Under the pieces are notes generated by a model. It saw only the letters and a program-made list of their open reading frames with translations, searched no databases and was not told where the DNA came from. DNA of 64,000 nt from Streptomyces sp. DG1A-41 (GTDB taxonomy: Bacteria > Actinomycetota > Actinomycetes > Streptomycetales > Streptomycetaceae), in assembly GCF_037055355.1 (NCBI RefSeq), contig NZ_CP146350.1, positions 8,927,015-8,991,014 on the forward strand, in the 5' to 3' direction. This document shows positions 32,630-41,574 of the stretch, in pieces (within the stretch, counting starts at the first letter, position 1; the number at the start of each line of letters is the position of its first letter). The position numbers and the translations under genes are program-made.

Positions 32630-34269
32630 TCAGACAGGTTCGAGGAGGTCGACGACGGAGAGCCCGGTCTCGCCGTTGACGAGTTTGAGGGCGACTCGGC
32701 ACGGGCCGCGAGGTCGAGGGGGTCGAGGTCTTCGGCGTACGCGGCGTGCACGATGCGGTCCAGGCCCGCGCCGACCAGCGGTGCGGCGGTGCGCAGCGAG
32801 GCCTCCAGGGCGACGCCCTGGGTGGCGCCGCCGTGCAGGACGATGTTCCGCGTGCGGTACAGCCTGCGCAGCGCGATCCGGAAGGCGCCGGCGACGTCCC
32901 CCAGCACCGGGCGCGGGTTCTGGACCAGGTCGGCCATGCGCTGGGCAGCCGGCCGGTCGCTGTACTTCGTGGACGCGCCGGTGAAGTCCAGGGCGGAGGC
33001 ACCGCTCGTGTGCAGGGCCTCGGCGACCAGGCGGGCGCGTTCCTGATTCGTGGCGCCCGCAGTGACGGCTCGGGCGAGGTCGTCCTTCGTACGGGGCTTG
33101 TGGCGGTGCGCGAGGGCTGTGAGCTCGGCGCGGGGCCACGAGCAGGCGATGATGGCCGCCATCCGGTCGGCCGCCACTGCCTTGCCGGACCGCTCGTGTT
33201 CTCCCTTGGGGTCGTCCGGGTGCATCAGCAGCGATTCGACGGCGGCCCACGCGCCGGCGACGGCCGGGGCCATCGGGCCGCGGTTGACCGCGGCCGCGAG
33301 TTCGAGGGCGTCGTCGATGCGGCTGCGGGTGCCGGCGACCTGGTAGAGGTGCCCCTCGTTGACCAGGGTCAGAACATCGGCGCCCCGCGCCGGGGGATCG
33401 AGCGGGATGGGCCGCGCGTGACCGGCGACCCAGATATAGGGGAGTGGCTCGACCCCGCCGCGGTCCTTCCGCAGGAACTGGGAGCGTGCGGTCATCCGCT
33501 CCACCATCTGGCGCGCCTGCTCGGCGGCGCCGAACGGATCCAGCGCCGTGAACCGGTAGACGAACCCGCCGCCCGGCCGGACGCCCGCCGTGGCGTGGCC
33601 GTGTTCGCGCAGCCAGGCGACGACCTTGCCCTTGTCGTACCAGTGCTCCAGCGGCTCGGCGAGCTGCCGCTGGGGCACCTTCTCCAGCGCCACCAGCACC
33701 TCGTACGAGCGGGCCGGCGTCCGCGCGAGCCCGGCGGCACTATCCGCCATGTCCGCCGTGGTGGCGCGCGTGTCGTAGAGATCTTTCGCCCAGGCCTTGA
33801 GGTAGCTGGCGCTATAGCCCAGGTCAAGGAGGTGGGAGGCCACCGTGCGGGAGTACCGCTCCGGCTTGACCCGCTCCTCGACGGGAACGTTGACCGCCGC
33901 CGCCCACCGCTCCAGATAGCCGACCCGGACGTGCCCGATGATCTCCTTGAGACGGCGTCGCGCAGGGCTGGGATCCGGCAGCGAGTTCTTCAGCAGCCCA
34001 GTGAGTTCTTTGCGCAGGTCCCGGTCTCCGAGACCGCGGTCGGGGCCGATCAGAACGTTGAGCTCGTTGCGCTGCCAGTCGCACGCGGTCGGCGAGAGCA
34101 CCCCTTGAGCCTGCCAGGAGCCGGCCTCCCAGAGTTCCTCGAGCGCGAGCACGGAACCTACGTCCCACAGACGGCGCGCCCACGGCGTGCCTTCGTCGGT
34201 GAAGAAGCCCGACATACGGGCCAGCACGTGCCGCGCGTAGGAATCCGAAACAGCAGGGGCTGTGACCAT
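32630..34269 (-). CDS. Large protein with C-terminal HEPN RNase motif (frameshift near its end)
   Basis: About 546 residues from ATG 34269. The long N-terminal part is unassigned (ARMSGFFTDEGTPWARRLWD, SYLKAWAKDLYDTRATTADM, GYIERW-like VGYLERWAAAVNVPVEERVK). Near the C-terminus, FRIALRRLYRTRNIVLHGGA gives R474-N475-x3-H479, the R-N-x3-H signature of HEPN ribonucleases, in an Apea-like helix. AASLRTAAPLVGAGLDRIVH follows. One base is missing near 32697; restored, the protein ends ALKLVNGETGLSVVDLLEPV and stops at 32630. HEPN proteins are RNases in toxin-antitoxin and abortive-infection systems; that role here is inference. An IS inserted 11 bases upstream may have removed its promoter. Confidence 0.65.
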
Positions 34270-34327
34270 CGCAGCACCCTAGTGTGGTGCGCCCGAAATC
34301 TCGGGCTTAAGTCTGTAGCCTGTTTTC

Positions 34328-34605
34328 ATGTCTCGGGGTCCTCGTGCCGTCGAAGTTGTGCTGTCCGATGAGGAGCGCGCCGAGTTGCTGCGCTGGGCGG
34401 GCGGGGCGGTGGCGCCCCGTCTTGTCGAGCGGGCACGCATCGTCTTGGCGTGCGCGGACGGGAAGCCGAATACGTGTGTGGCGGCGGAGTTCAAGGTAAC
34501 CGCGGACACGGTGAGGAAGTGGCGGTCGCGGTTTGCTGCCCGGCGGATGGCCGGACTTGCGGATGAGCCGCGGCCGGGCCGGCGCAAGTCGGAGCTGGTG
34601 CTAGC
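34328..34605 (+). pseudogene. IS630-family transposase, N-terminal half
   Basis: ATG 34328: SRGPRAVEVVLSDEERAELL, RWAGGAVAPRLVERARIVLA, NTCVAAEFKVTADTVRKWRS (helix-turn-helix), GLADEPRPGRRKSEL. The catalytic domain of this type is absent; the frame does not continue into the attached fragment. Confidence 0.75.
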
Positions 34606-35055
34606 CGCGGGCCGGAGAAGACCTGGGTCTACGGAGCCTTACGCGTACGGGACGGCCAGCAGATCACCATGGCGGCTTCCTCCCGCAACAGCGTCTTCTA
34701 CCAGCAGTTCCTGCAACTGGTCGAGGACGCCAACCCGACCGGTGAGATCTGGATCGTCACCGACAACCTGTCCTCTCACAACAGCCTGTCCACCCGGACC
34801 TGGCTGGAGGACCACCCCCGGATCCGCCACGCGTTCATCCCGGTCGGCGCGTGCTGGCTGAACCTGCAGGAAGGCTGGTGGCGGATCTTCCGCAAGACCG
34901 CCCTGGCCGGACGGTCCTTCGCCAACCCCGACGACATCGCCCAGGCCACAGCCGTGGCCACCGCCCAGCTCAACGCCCGAGCCCGCCCCTGGATCTGGGG
35001 GCGGCCGGCCCCGCCCACCCGCCAACTACGACGCCGATATGTGTACATCCAATGA
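34606..35055 (+). pseudogene. IS630-family transposase, C-terminal half (second type)
   Basis: Reads GPEKTWVYGALRVRDGQQIT, then NSVFYQQFLQLVEDANPTGE, IWIVTDNLSSHNSLSTRTWL, CWLNLQEGWWRIFRKTALAG to RRRYVYIQ and TGA 35055. Apart from one base it is the same as the copy at 29.64-30.07 kb, and here the C-terminus is in frame. Confidence 0.78.
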
Positions 35056-35074
35056 GGAATCCAGCACTAGTCAC

Positions 35075-35110
35075 CGACACCCCCGCCGCACTCGAGCAGC
35101 GGGGGTGTCG
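35075..35110. terminator. Hairpin terminator
   Basis: CGACACCCCCGC (35075) pairs perfectly with GCGGGGGTGTCG (to 35110), loop of 12 bases. It lies downstream of the dehydrogenase operon, which ends at 35188. Confidence 0.75.
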
Positions 35111-35187
35111 CATGTTGGACTGACCTGGCCGTCACCCGTACTTGTCACACGGCGCCGGGGTCCGCGCTGCGGCCGAAGACCCGTGCT

Positions 35188-36213
35188 TCACAGGTCTTGG
35201 AGCTTGTCGACGCGGACGGGACCACCGGTGGTGACGGACTGGACGGCGGCGAGGGCGATGGCCAGGGCAGCGCGTGCGTCCTCTCCGGTGGCGGAGGGGG
35301 TGCGCTCGGTGCGGACGCTGTCGGTGAAGTCGGCGAGTTCGGCCACATAGGCGTCGTGGAAGAGGTGCTGGTCGTAGGTGACGCACTCGGCGGCGACGCC
35401 GTCCGGGCCGTATGCGGTCAGGTGGGTGCGGCGGACGTCGCCCATGGTGAGCATCCCAGCCGAGCCGAGGACCTCGGCGCGTACGTCGTAGCCGTAGACG
35501 GCCTGGAAGCTGGCCTCGGCGGTGGCGAGGGCGCCGTTGTCGAAGCGGACGGTGACAACGGCGGTGTCGAGCAGGCCGCGGTCCTTGAAGTCGGGGCGGA
35601 TCAGGGCGTCCGCCATGGCGAAGACCTCGACGGGTTCGGCACCGGGATTGAGGTGGCGCAGGACGTCGAAGTCATGGATGAGGGTCTCCAGGAAGATCGT
35701 CCACGGCGGTATGCGGGCCGGGTCGGCCAGAGCGGGGTCGCGGGTGAGCGAGCGCAACAGCTGCGGTGTGCCGATGGCGCCGGCGGCGATCTTCTCGTGG
35801 GCGGCCCTGAAGCCCGCGTCGTAGCGGCGGTTGAAGCCCACCTGGAGGAGCACGCCCGCATCCGCGGCGGCCGACATGGCGCGGTCGGCCTCGGCGAGGG
35901 TGACCGCCATCGGCTTCTCGCAGTAGACCGCCTTGCCCGCCTTGGCGGCCGCCTCGACCAGGTCGGCGTGGGTACGGGCCGGGGTGGCGATCACCACCGC
36001 GTCGATGTGCGGGTCGGCGAGCAGTTCACCGATGTCCGTGTAGGCGGTGGCGCAGCCGAGCCGGTCGCCCAGGCTCCGCGCGGCGCCCGGGGTGGGGTCG
36101 GCGATGGCGACGAGCCGGACGCCCGGGAGGCGGTGGGCGAGGGTCTCGGCGTGGAACGAACCCATCCGTCCGGCGCCGAGGAGGCCGACGGCGAGAGGCT
36201 GCTGGGTGGTCAT
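35188..36213 (-). CDS. Gfo/Idh/MocA-family dehydrogenase (inositol 2-dehydrogenase-like)
   Basis: 341 residues from ATG 36213. The Rossmann part starts LAVGLLGAGRMGSFHAETLA (residues 7-26); DAVVIATPARTHADLVEAAA and VYCEKPMAVTLAEADRAMSA contain the EKP catalytic lysine; GFNRRYDAGFRAAHEKIAAG and TLIHDFDVLRHL supply the usual Asp/His of the active site. NAD-dependent oxidation of a cyclic polyol or sugar is expected. It follows a TIM-barrel isomerase gene by 50 bases in one operon under a LacI-type regulator. Confidence 0.88.
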   Translation of the reverse strand: MTTQQPLAVGLLGAGRMGSFHAETLAHRLPGVRLVAIADPTPGAARSLGDRLGCATAYTDIGELLADPHIDAVVIATPARTHADLVEAAAKAGKAVYCEKPMAVTLAEADRAMSAAADAGVLLQVGFNRRYDAGFRAAHEKIAAGAIGTPQLLRSLTRDPALADPARIPPWTIFLETLIHDFDVLRHLNPGAEPVEVFAMADALIRPDFKDRGLLDTAVVTVRFDNGALATAEASFQAVYGYDVRAEVLGSAGMLTMGDVRRTHLTAYGPDGVAAECVTYDQHLFHDAYVAELADFTDSVRTERTPSATGEDARAALAIALAAVQSVTTGGPVRVDKLQDL

Positions 36214-36263
36214 GCGGGTGCTCCGTACGTCGTCGTCAGGGTAGGTACAGGCAGTGGAGACAG

Positions 36264-37046
36264 TCAGACGGTGAAGGCGGAGCGGAAGCGCTCCAGAGCG
36301 AGCTCGCTGTCGCCGGAGGCCCACGCCTCCATCGCCACCGTGCCCTCGTAGCCGAGGCCCGCCAGGGCGCGGGCGACGGCGGGGTAGTTGATCTCCCCGG
36401 TTCCGGGTTCGCGGCGGCCGGGGACGTCGGCCACCTGGATCTCGCCGATCAGGCCCAGGGCATGGGCCCTGCGGACCAGCTCGATCAGATTCCCCTCGCC
36501 GATCTGGGCGTGGTAGAGGTCCAGATTCATCCGCAGCCCGGGCCGGTCCACGGCCGCGACCAGGGCCAGGGTGTCGGCGGCCGTCGCGAACGGAACCCCG
36601 GGGTGGTCGACGGCGGTGTTGAGGTTCTCCAGGGTGAAGACGACCCCGGCGCTCTCGCCCAGCTCGGCGAGGCGGGTGAGCGTGCGGTGGGCGGCGATCC
36701 ACATCTCACCGGTGACCTCACCGGTCACCGGCACCACCGGCAGGCCCTGGCCATCCAGTCCGGTGCCGTGCAGGTTCAGGCGAGGGCAGCCCAGTTGCTC
36801 GGCCGCCTTGAGCGACTCCTCGGCGGTGCTCAGGAGTTCGGCCGCACCCTCCTCGTCGGTCAGACTGCCGCGGATGTAACCGGTCATGGAGGAGAAGTCG
36901 GCCGGGGTCCGGGCCAGAGCGGCAAGGTCGTGCCGGGTCCAGTCCCAGATCTCGACCTGGAAACCGGCGTCATGGATGCGCCGTGCCCGCTCGTCGATCG
37001 GCAGATCCAGGAAGACCATCTCGGCGCAGGCCGCCAGTGTGTACAT
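36264..37046 (-). CDS. Hydroxypyruvate-isomerase-like TIM-barrel epimerase/isomerase
   Basis: 260 residues from ATG 37046 (GTG 37052 is an alternative; GGAGAGAGG lies upstream). Xylose-isomerase-like TIM barrel (AP_endonuc_2): CAEMVFLDLPIDERARRIHD, LGCPRLNLHGTGLDG, VVFTLENLNTAVDHPGVPFA (metal Glu), GLRMNLDLYHAQIGEGNLIE (metal Asp/His), IGEIQVADVPGRREPGTGEI (His/Asp region) and VAMEAWASG (last Glu). Such genes accompany Gfo/Idh dehydrogenases in inositol and rare-sugar catabolism. First gene of the operon; two operator palindromes lie just before it. Confidence 0.86.
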   Translation of the reverse strand: MYTLAACAEMVFLDLPIDERARRIHDAGFQVEIWDWTRHDLAALARTPADFSSMTGYIRGSLTDEEGAAELLSTAEESLKAAEQLGCPRLNLHGTGLDGQGLPVVPVTGEVTGEMWIAAHRTLTRLAELGESAGVVFTLENLNTAVDHPGVPFATAADTLALVAAVDRPGLRMNLDLYHAQIGEGNLIELVRRAHALGLIGEIQVADVPGRREPGTGEINYPAVARALAGLGYEGTVAMEAWASGDSELALERFRSAFTV

Positions 37047-37075
37047 CGCCACGTACCTCTCTCCGCGACTTCTGA

Positions 37076-37187
37076 CTAGAACGTTCAAGGAACTAGAACG
37101 TTCTAGAACTCCGGGGAGCAGCAGTACGCCAGCTGTCGCCCTCCCCTGTCAAGGCTCCGGTGGCCCGTGAAAGCTAGAACGTTCTAT
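37076..37187. promoter_or_regulatory. Three copies of a LacI-type operator
   Basis: CTAGAACGTTCTAG is perfect at 37093-37106, CTAGAACGTTCTAT at 37174-37187, and CTAGAACGTTCAAG at 37076-37089. The central CG and the dyad are typical of LacI/GalR operators. They lie between the isomerase operon (minus) and the lacI-like gene (plus), so one protein can control both directions; spacing between outer copies is about 98 bases. Confidence 0.8.
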
Positions 37188-37228
37188 AGTCGACTCCGTA
37201 GGAGACGACTCCGACCAGGGAGGACAGG

Positions 37229-38252
37229 TTGCCGGCGACCTCAGCGGTCCCCAACGGAAAGCGACCGACGCTCGCCGACGTGGCGTCACGGGCAGGGGTG
37301 TCCACGGCGCTGGTCTCCATCGTGATGCGCGGCGCGAAGGGGCCGGCGAGGCCACCCGCGAGCGCGTCCTTCAGGCCGCGCGGGAGATCGGTTACCGACC
37401 CGACGCCCGGGCCCGGCTGCTCCGCAGCCACCGCTCCCATCTGCTCGGGGTGCAGTTCGGCCTCCAGCATCCGTTCCACTCCGACCTGGTGGAGGGCATC
37501 TACGCGGCGGCCGAACCGGCCGGGTACCAGATCGCGCTGAGTGCCGTGGCCGCCGGGCGCGGCGAGCAGCGCGCCGTCGAGACGCTGCTCGACGACCGCT
37601 GCGAGGCGCTGATCCTGCTCGGCCCGCAGGCCCCCGCCGCGCGGCTGGCGGAACTCGCCGGGCAACTGCCGGTCGTCTCCGTGGCCCGCCGGCTGCGGCC
37701 GTCCGTCCCGGGCCTGGAGGTCGTACGGACCGCCGACGACGAGGAGCCGGCCAGGCGGTGGACCACCTCGTCGCTCTGGGCCACCGCGACATCGCCCACA
37801 TCGACGGCGGCCGGGCACCGGGCGCAGCCGACCGGCGCCGCGGCTACCGCACCGCCATGAACCGCCACGGCCTGGGCGAATACATCCGCATTCTCCCCGG
37901 CGGTCTCACTGAGGAGGAAGGCGCCGAGGCCGCCCGAACCCTGTCGGCCACCCGCCCGCGCCCCACCGCCGTACTGGCCTTCAACGACCGCTGCGCGACC
38001 GGCGTACTCGACCTCTTCCTCCGCTCCGGCGTCGCGGTCCCCGGAGACATCTCCGTCGTCGGGTTCGACGACAGCCATCTGGCCCGCCTGGCCCACATCG
38101 ACCTCACCACCGTCGGACAGGACATCGCACGCCTCGCCGGGCTCGCCGTCGGCCGGGCCGTCGCACGCCTGGAGGGTGCGGAGATCCCCGCCGGGGAACA
38201 AGTCATCACCCCCCGTCTCGTCGTCCGGGGAACGTCCGCCCCGCCCCCCTGA
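37229..38252 (+). pseudogene. LacI-family repressor, two frameshifts
   Basis: TTG 37229 follows GGGAGGACAGG. The helix-turn-helix PTLADVASRAGVSTALVSIV, MRGAKG is followed, in other frames, by REIGYRPDARARLLRSHRSH, LLGVQFGLQHPFHSDLVEGI, then (from about 37750) QAVDHLVALGHRDIAHIDGG, AVLAFNDRCATGVLDLFLRS, GDISVVGFDDSHLARLAHID and the C-terminus. The changes fall near 37345 and 37748, each by one base. Restored length about 341. Its operators and neighbouring catabolic genes fit a sugar- or polyol-responsive repressor. Confidence 0.8.
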
Positions 38253-38545
38253 AGGCAGATCCCGGGCGTGCGCGGCCTGTGTGTTCCACGGCGACGACGC
38301 CGGCCACACCGAGAAAGTACCGGTTCGACTCGACGTCGTACATGCCGACCGGCCTGATCAGGAACGGCTGCCCCTCGGGCACACGCCACTCGTCCAGTTG
38401 CTCATCGAGGCCGCAAACAGCTCGCTGAACTCCCGCATGAACGGCGACACGTCCCGCGGCCACATCAGCTCGACGAGTGAAGTGCACCCGCCATCCAGTG
38501 ATCGACATGGCGCCGGACGATATCCCGCGGACAGCTCAGCAGCGC
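38253..38545 (-). pseudogene. Unidentified minus-strand remnant
   Basis: RDVSPFMREFSELFAAS and, in another frame, LDEQLDEWRVPEGQPFLIRP, VGMYDVESNRYFLGVAGVVA look coding. The second piece resembles the N-terminus of a site-specific integrase, but the match is too weak to name. It ends where the ligase fragment begins. Confidence 0.3.
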
Positions 38546-38547
38546 AT

Positions 38548-39446
38548 AACCGAAGTGGGACGGATTCCGGGCCCTGCTCTCCGTCGACGCCGGAAAGGTG
38601 GAGCTGCGCTCCAGACGCGGCACCGAGATGGGCCCCGCGTTCCCGGAAATCGTGGCCGGCGCCGCGCAGCTGCCGGACGCGACCGCGCTGGACGGCGAGC
38701 TCGTCGTATGGGAGGAGAACCGACTCGCCTTCGAACGGCTGCAGAAGCGGCTCCAGCGGCGCGGCGCCGGGGCGGCACGGGCCGCCGATGAGGCCCCCGC
38801 CCACTTCGTCGCATTCGACCTGCTCCGCCTGTCCGGCACGGACACCACGGCCTGGCCCTACCAGCGGCGCAGGGCCGCGCTCGAGTCCGTCTTCGCCGCC
38901 CAGCACCTGTCGGCGCCGTGGGCTCTATGCCCGTCGACCATTGACCCGGACACCGTGAAGGAGTGGCTCACGTGGGCAACGGTCGGAATAGAGGGTGTGG
39001 TCTTCAAACGCCTGGACGGCTCCTACCAGCCTTCGGTCAGGGGCTGGTTGAAGTACAAAACACGGGAGACGACCGAGGCGATCGTCGGCGGAGTCACCGG
39101 CCCACTCACCTCACCCCGCAGCCTCCTGCTCGGCAGATACGACGCCCAGGGGCGCCTGCAGTACACCGGCCGCAGCACCACCCTCGCCCGCGCCGCCGGC
39201 AGCACCATCGCCGGGCACCTCACCCCAGCCGGTCCGGAGCATCCGTGGACGGGCTGGACATTCTCCGCTGGCTGGGGCACCACGGACACGCTCACGGTGA
39301 CCCTCGTGCACCCCAAACTGGTGGTCGAGGTGGGCGTCGACGTCGCCCGCGATGCCAGTGGCCGGTGGCGCCACCCAGCACGCCTCCACAGGACCCGTCC
39401 CGACCTCTCCTCCGCCGACGTCCCTCTCCAGCCCACCCCACCGTGA
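38548..39446 (+). pseudogene. ATP-dependent DNA ligase, N-terminus missing
   Basis: Begins PKWDGFRALLSVDAGKVELR, i.e. from the catalytic-Lys motif K-x-D-G on. ATALDGELVVWEENRLAFER (Glu of motif III), HFVAFDLLRLSGTDTTAWPY, GIEGVVFKRLDGSYQPSVRG and WLKYKTRETTEAIVGG (motif V) are in place. The OB-fold tail continues to TGA 39446. About 30 residues before the active site are absent, so a translation start would have to be internal (for example GTG 38598). The family ligates nicked DNA and in streptomycetes is tied to end-joining. Confidence 0.75.
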
Positions 39447-39502
39447 CCGAACGCAGCGCGGCGGCCCGACAGCGATCACCGTGCCCTGGCAAGGGAGGTC
39501 TC

Positions 39503-39604
39503 GTGAGCAAGGCCGACCAGCTGGGCTCCGGCCGGTTCGGCGGGGGAGTGCGCACGGTCAGCGCACGCCGCCAGGCCGTCGCTGCCGCAACGGGCGTCCC
39601 CACC
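39503..39604 (+). pseudogene. ParB-like partition protein, 5' end
   Basis: GTG 39503 after GGGAGG: SKADQLGSGRFGGGVRTVSA, RRQAVAAATGVPT. This is how Streptomyces plasmid ParB-like proteins begin. The sequence then switches into an inverted piece of a ParB gene. Confidence 0.55.
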
Positions 39605-39605
39605 A

Positions 39606-39815
39606 GGATGTTGGCGACGAGGGCCGATTCGAGGAGCTCTTCGGGGGTGGTGCCCTGGTCGTCGCTGACCATGACCTTGAGCGTGTCGAGGCCGGCCTCG
39701 CGGGCAGCGGCGAGGCGGCTGCTGCCGTCGACGACGACGTGGGTGGTGTCCGGCTCGAGGTGGGTTGTCCGGTTTGAGGCTGATTCGGTGGACGGGGAGT
39801 TCTGCTCAGCTTCGA
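39606..39815 (-). pseudogene. ParB-like partition protein, inverted internal piece
   Basis: Minus-strand frames give ELPVHRISLKPDNPPR (the ParB box I region), and one base out HVVVDGSSRLAAAREAGLDT, LKVMVSDDQGTTPEELLESA, LVANI (box II/ER-like region). It faces the start fragment head-on at about 39605. Together they indicate a plasmid or integrated element that once lived here. Confidence 0.6.
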
Positions 39816-40206
39816 GTGGGGCAAGGGCCCTTTCGAGCGCGGCTTCCCGGGCCCGTACGGCGGACAGGCGTACGTCGAGGAGGAAGGCGTCGTTGCAGGC
39901 GGGCAGGGTCGGACGCGTAGGCCGCGCTGAGGATCTCACCCATGGGGGAGCGGTTACCCGGGCGGCATGGAGTCAGCCTGACGGACCGTCAGTCCTGGCC
40001 CGATCGTCAGGAGCTCCATTAGGGGTGCATCAGGGGCGGTTCCGGGGAATCCGCCCTCCCTCGCAGCGAGCGGCCAGGGCGCCAGGAAGCCGAAGCCGCG
40101 GCGATGACGCCCGACAGGCCCGCCAGATCGGCGTTTGAGCAAGCTGCCGAAGAGTGTGGTAGTCGTTACCGAACACGCGTCGCGCCAGGCCTAAGAATGA
40201 TCAGTG
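39816..40206. other. Stretch without a clear gene
   Basis: A short helical minus-strand frame (DVRLSAVRAREAALERALAP) is seen at the left; the rest has no recognisable gene. A small palindrome TGACGGACCGTCA lies at about 39990. Confidence 0.3.
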
Positions 40207-40575
40207 TCAGGACAGCAGCATTAGCGTCCAGATTGCGGCCAGGAACGTGCAGGCGAGCGTGAACAGGCTTTGCACAGCGGCGGTGACCGGCATCCTCAGG
40301 CGGGCGTGCACGACGGCGCTGGCCGCCGCCACAGCCGGAAAGCCCCAGACGGCGAACCACGTCAGGACAGGGACGTCACGAGGCGCGGTCGGAGAGGAGT
40401 TCGCCGACGTGCTGCCCATGCCGACCATCACGAACAGCAACGCGCCGGCAACGACGATGACCGCGTCCGCGACCAAGAGCAGCAGAGCGACCATGATGTC
40501 GATCAGCCGGGATGGGCGTTCGCGGATCCGGAGAGGCGCCGGGGCGTCTTGGTCGTCGCCGGGTGGTGATGCCAT
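40207..40575 (-). CDS. Small membrane protein (three helices), unknown
   Basis: 122 residues from ATG 40575. After a charged N-terminus (SPPGDDQDAPAPLRIRERPS) come hydrophobic segments IDIMVALLLLVADAVIVVAG, LTWFAVWGFPAVAAASAVVH and AVQSLFTLACTFLAAIWTLM. Resembles the DUF6234-like small membrane proteins of Streptomyces, though not firmly. Single gene. Confidence 0.55.
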   Translation of the reverse strand: MASPPGDDQDAPAPLRIRERPSRLIDIMVALLLLVADAVIVVAGALLFVMVGMGSTSANSSPTAPRDVPVLTWFAVWGFPAVAAASAVVHARLRMPVTAAVQSLFTLACTFLAAIWTLMLLS

Positions 40576-40737
40576 GACCCGACTGCACCACGGAATGGCG
40601 TGTCCGGCACTGTGCGGGACCGTAAAGAGCCCCGAAGGTGACCACCGGTCATCACAACCATCCGGATCGCAGCGCCTGACTTCCGCCGACTCGGGCACCG
40701 TCCGGGGAGCCGGCTTCGGCGCCCCATGAGGGCTGGG

Positions 40738-40975
40738 TATCGAGCCCGGCGTCACGCTGGAACAGATCGCCGCCGACTTCGGGGTCCACCCGATCACGTT
40801 GTCGAAGTGGTTGCGTCGCGCCGAGACCGATGAGGGCGCCAGGCCCGCAACGACGTCGGGTGAGTCGGCCGAGCTGCGCGAGGCCCGCAAACGGATCCGG
40901 CTGCTGGAGCAGGAGAACGAGGTGCTCAGGAGGGCTGCGGCGTATCTGTCGCAGGCGAACCTGCCGGCAAAATGA
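40738..40975 (+). pseudogene. IS3-family OrfA, N-terminus missing
   Basis: IEPGVTLEQIAADFGVHPIT, LSKWLRRAETDEGARPATTS (helix-turn-helix end), then the zipper AELREARKRIRLLEQENEVL, RRAAAYLSQANLPAK and TGA 40973-40975. It overlaps OrfB in ATGATG. Confidence 0.8.
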
Positions 40976-41574
40976 TGTACCCGCTCGTCCGTGAGCTGGC
41001 CGCCGCCGATGCCCCTTACCGGGTGCCGGTGGCGGTGACGTGCCGGGTGCTCGGGCTGGCCCGCCAGCCCTACTACCGGTGGCTGGCCCGGCCTGCCACC
41101 GACGCCGAACTTACCCAGGCATACCGGGCCAACGCCCTGTTCGATGCGCACCGCGACGATCCCGAGTTCGGGCACCGCTTCCTTCTCGACGAGGCCCGCG
41201 CTGCCGGTGAGGCGATGGCCGAGCGGACCGCCTGGCGGATCTGCCGGGACAACGGCTGGTGGAGCGCCTTCGGCAAACGCAGGGGCCGCGGGAAGAATGC
41301 CAAAGCCGGGCCACCGGTCCACGATGACCGTCTGCGGCGGAACTTCACCGCAGACGGGCCGAACCGGTTGTGGCTCACGGACATCACCGAGCACGCGACC
41401 GGCGAGGGCAAGCTGTATCTGTGCGCGGTCAAGGATGTGTACTCCGGCCGCGTCGTGGGCTGTTCCATCGACGCCCGGATGAAGTCCCGCCTTGCGGTGG
41501 CCGCGCTGGAGTCCGCCGTTGCCCGCCGTGGCCCCGCTGCGGGATGCATCGTGCACTCCGACCGTGGATCGCAA

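Larger units (their letters stand above)
34281..35070 (+). mobile_element. Chimeric IS630 made of two different elements
   Basis: The left part (34281-34605) is the start of one IS630 type; the right part (34606-35070) is the 3' end of the type at 29.6 kb, including its terminal GAGGAATCCAGCAC. The join lies in a short shared sequence, AAGTC-GAGCT, which encodes Lys-Ser-Glu-Leu in both. Confidence 0.75.

Noticed and set aside
32746..34371. 541-residue plus-strand frame opposite the HEPN gene
   Set aside because: Shadow frame; the minus-strand protein has the consistent codon pattern and the HEPN motif.
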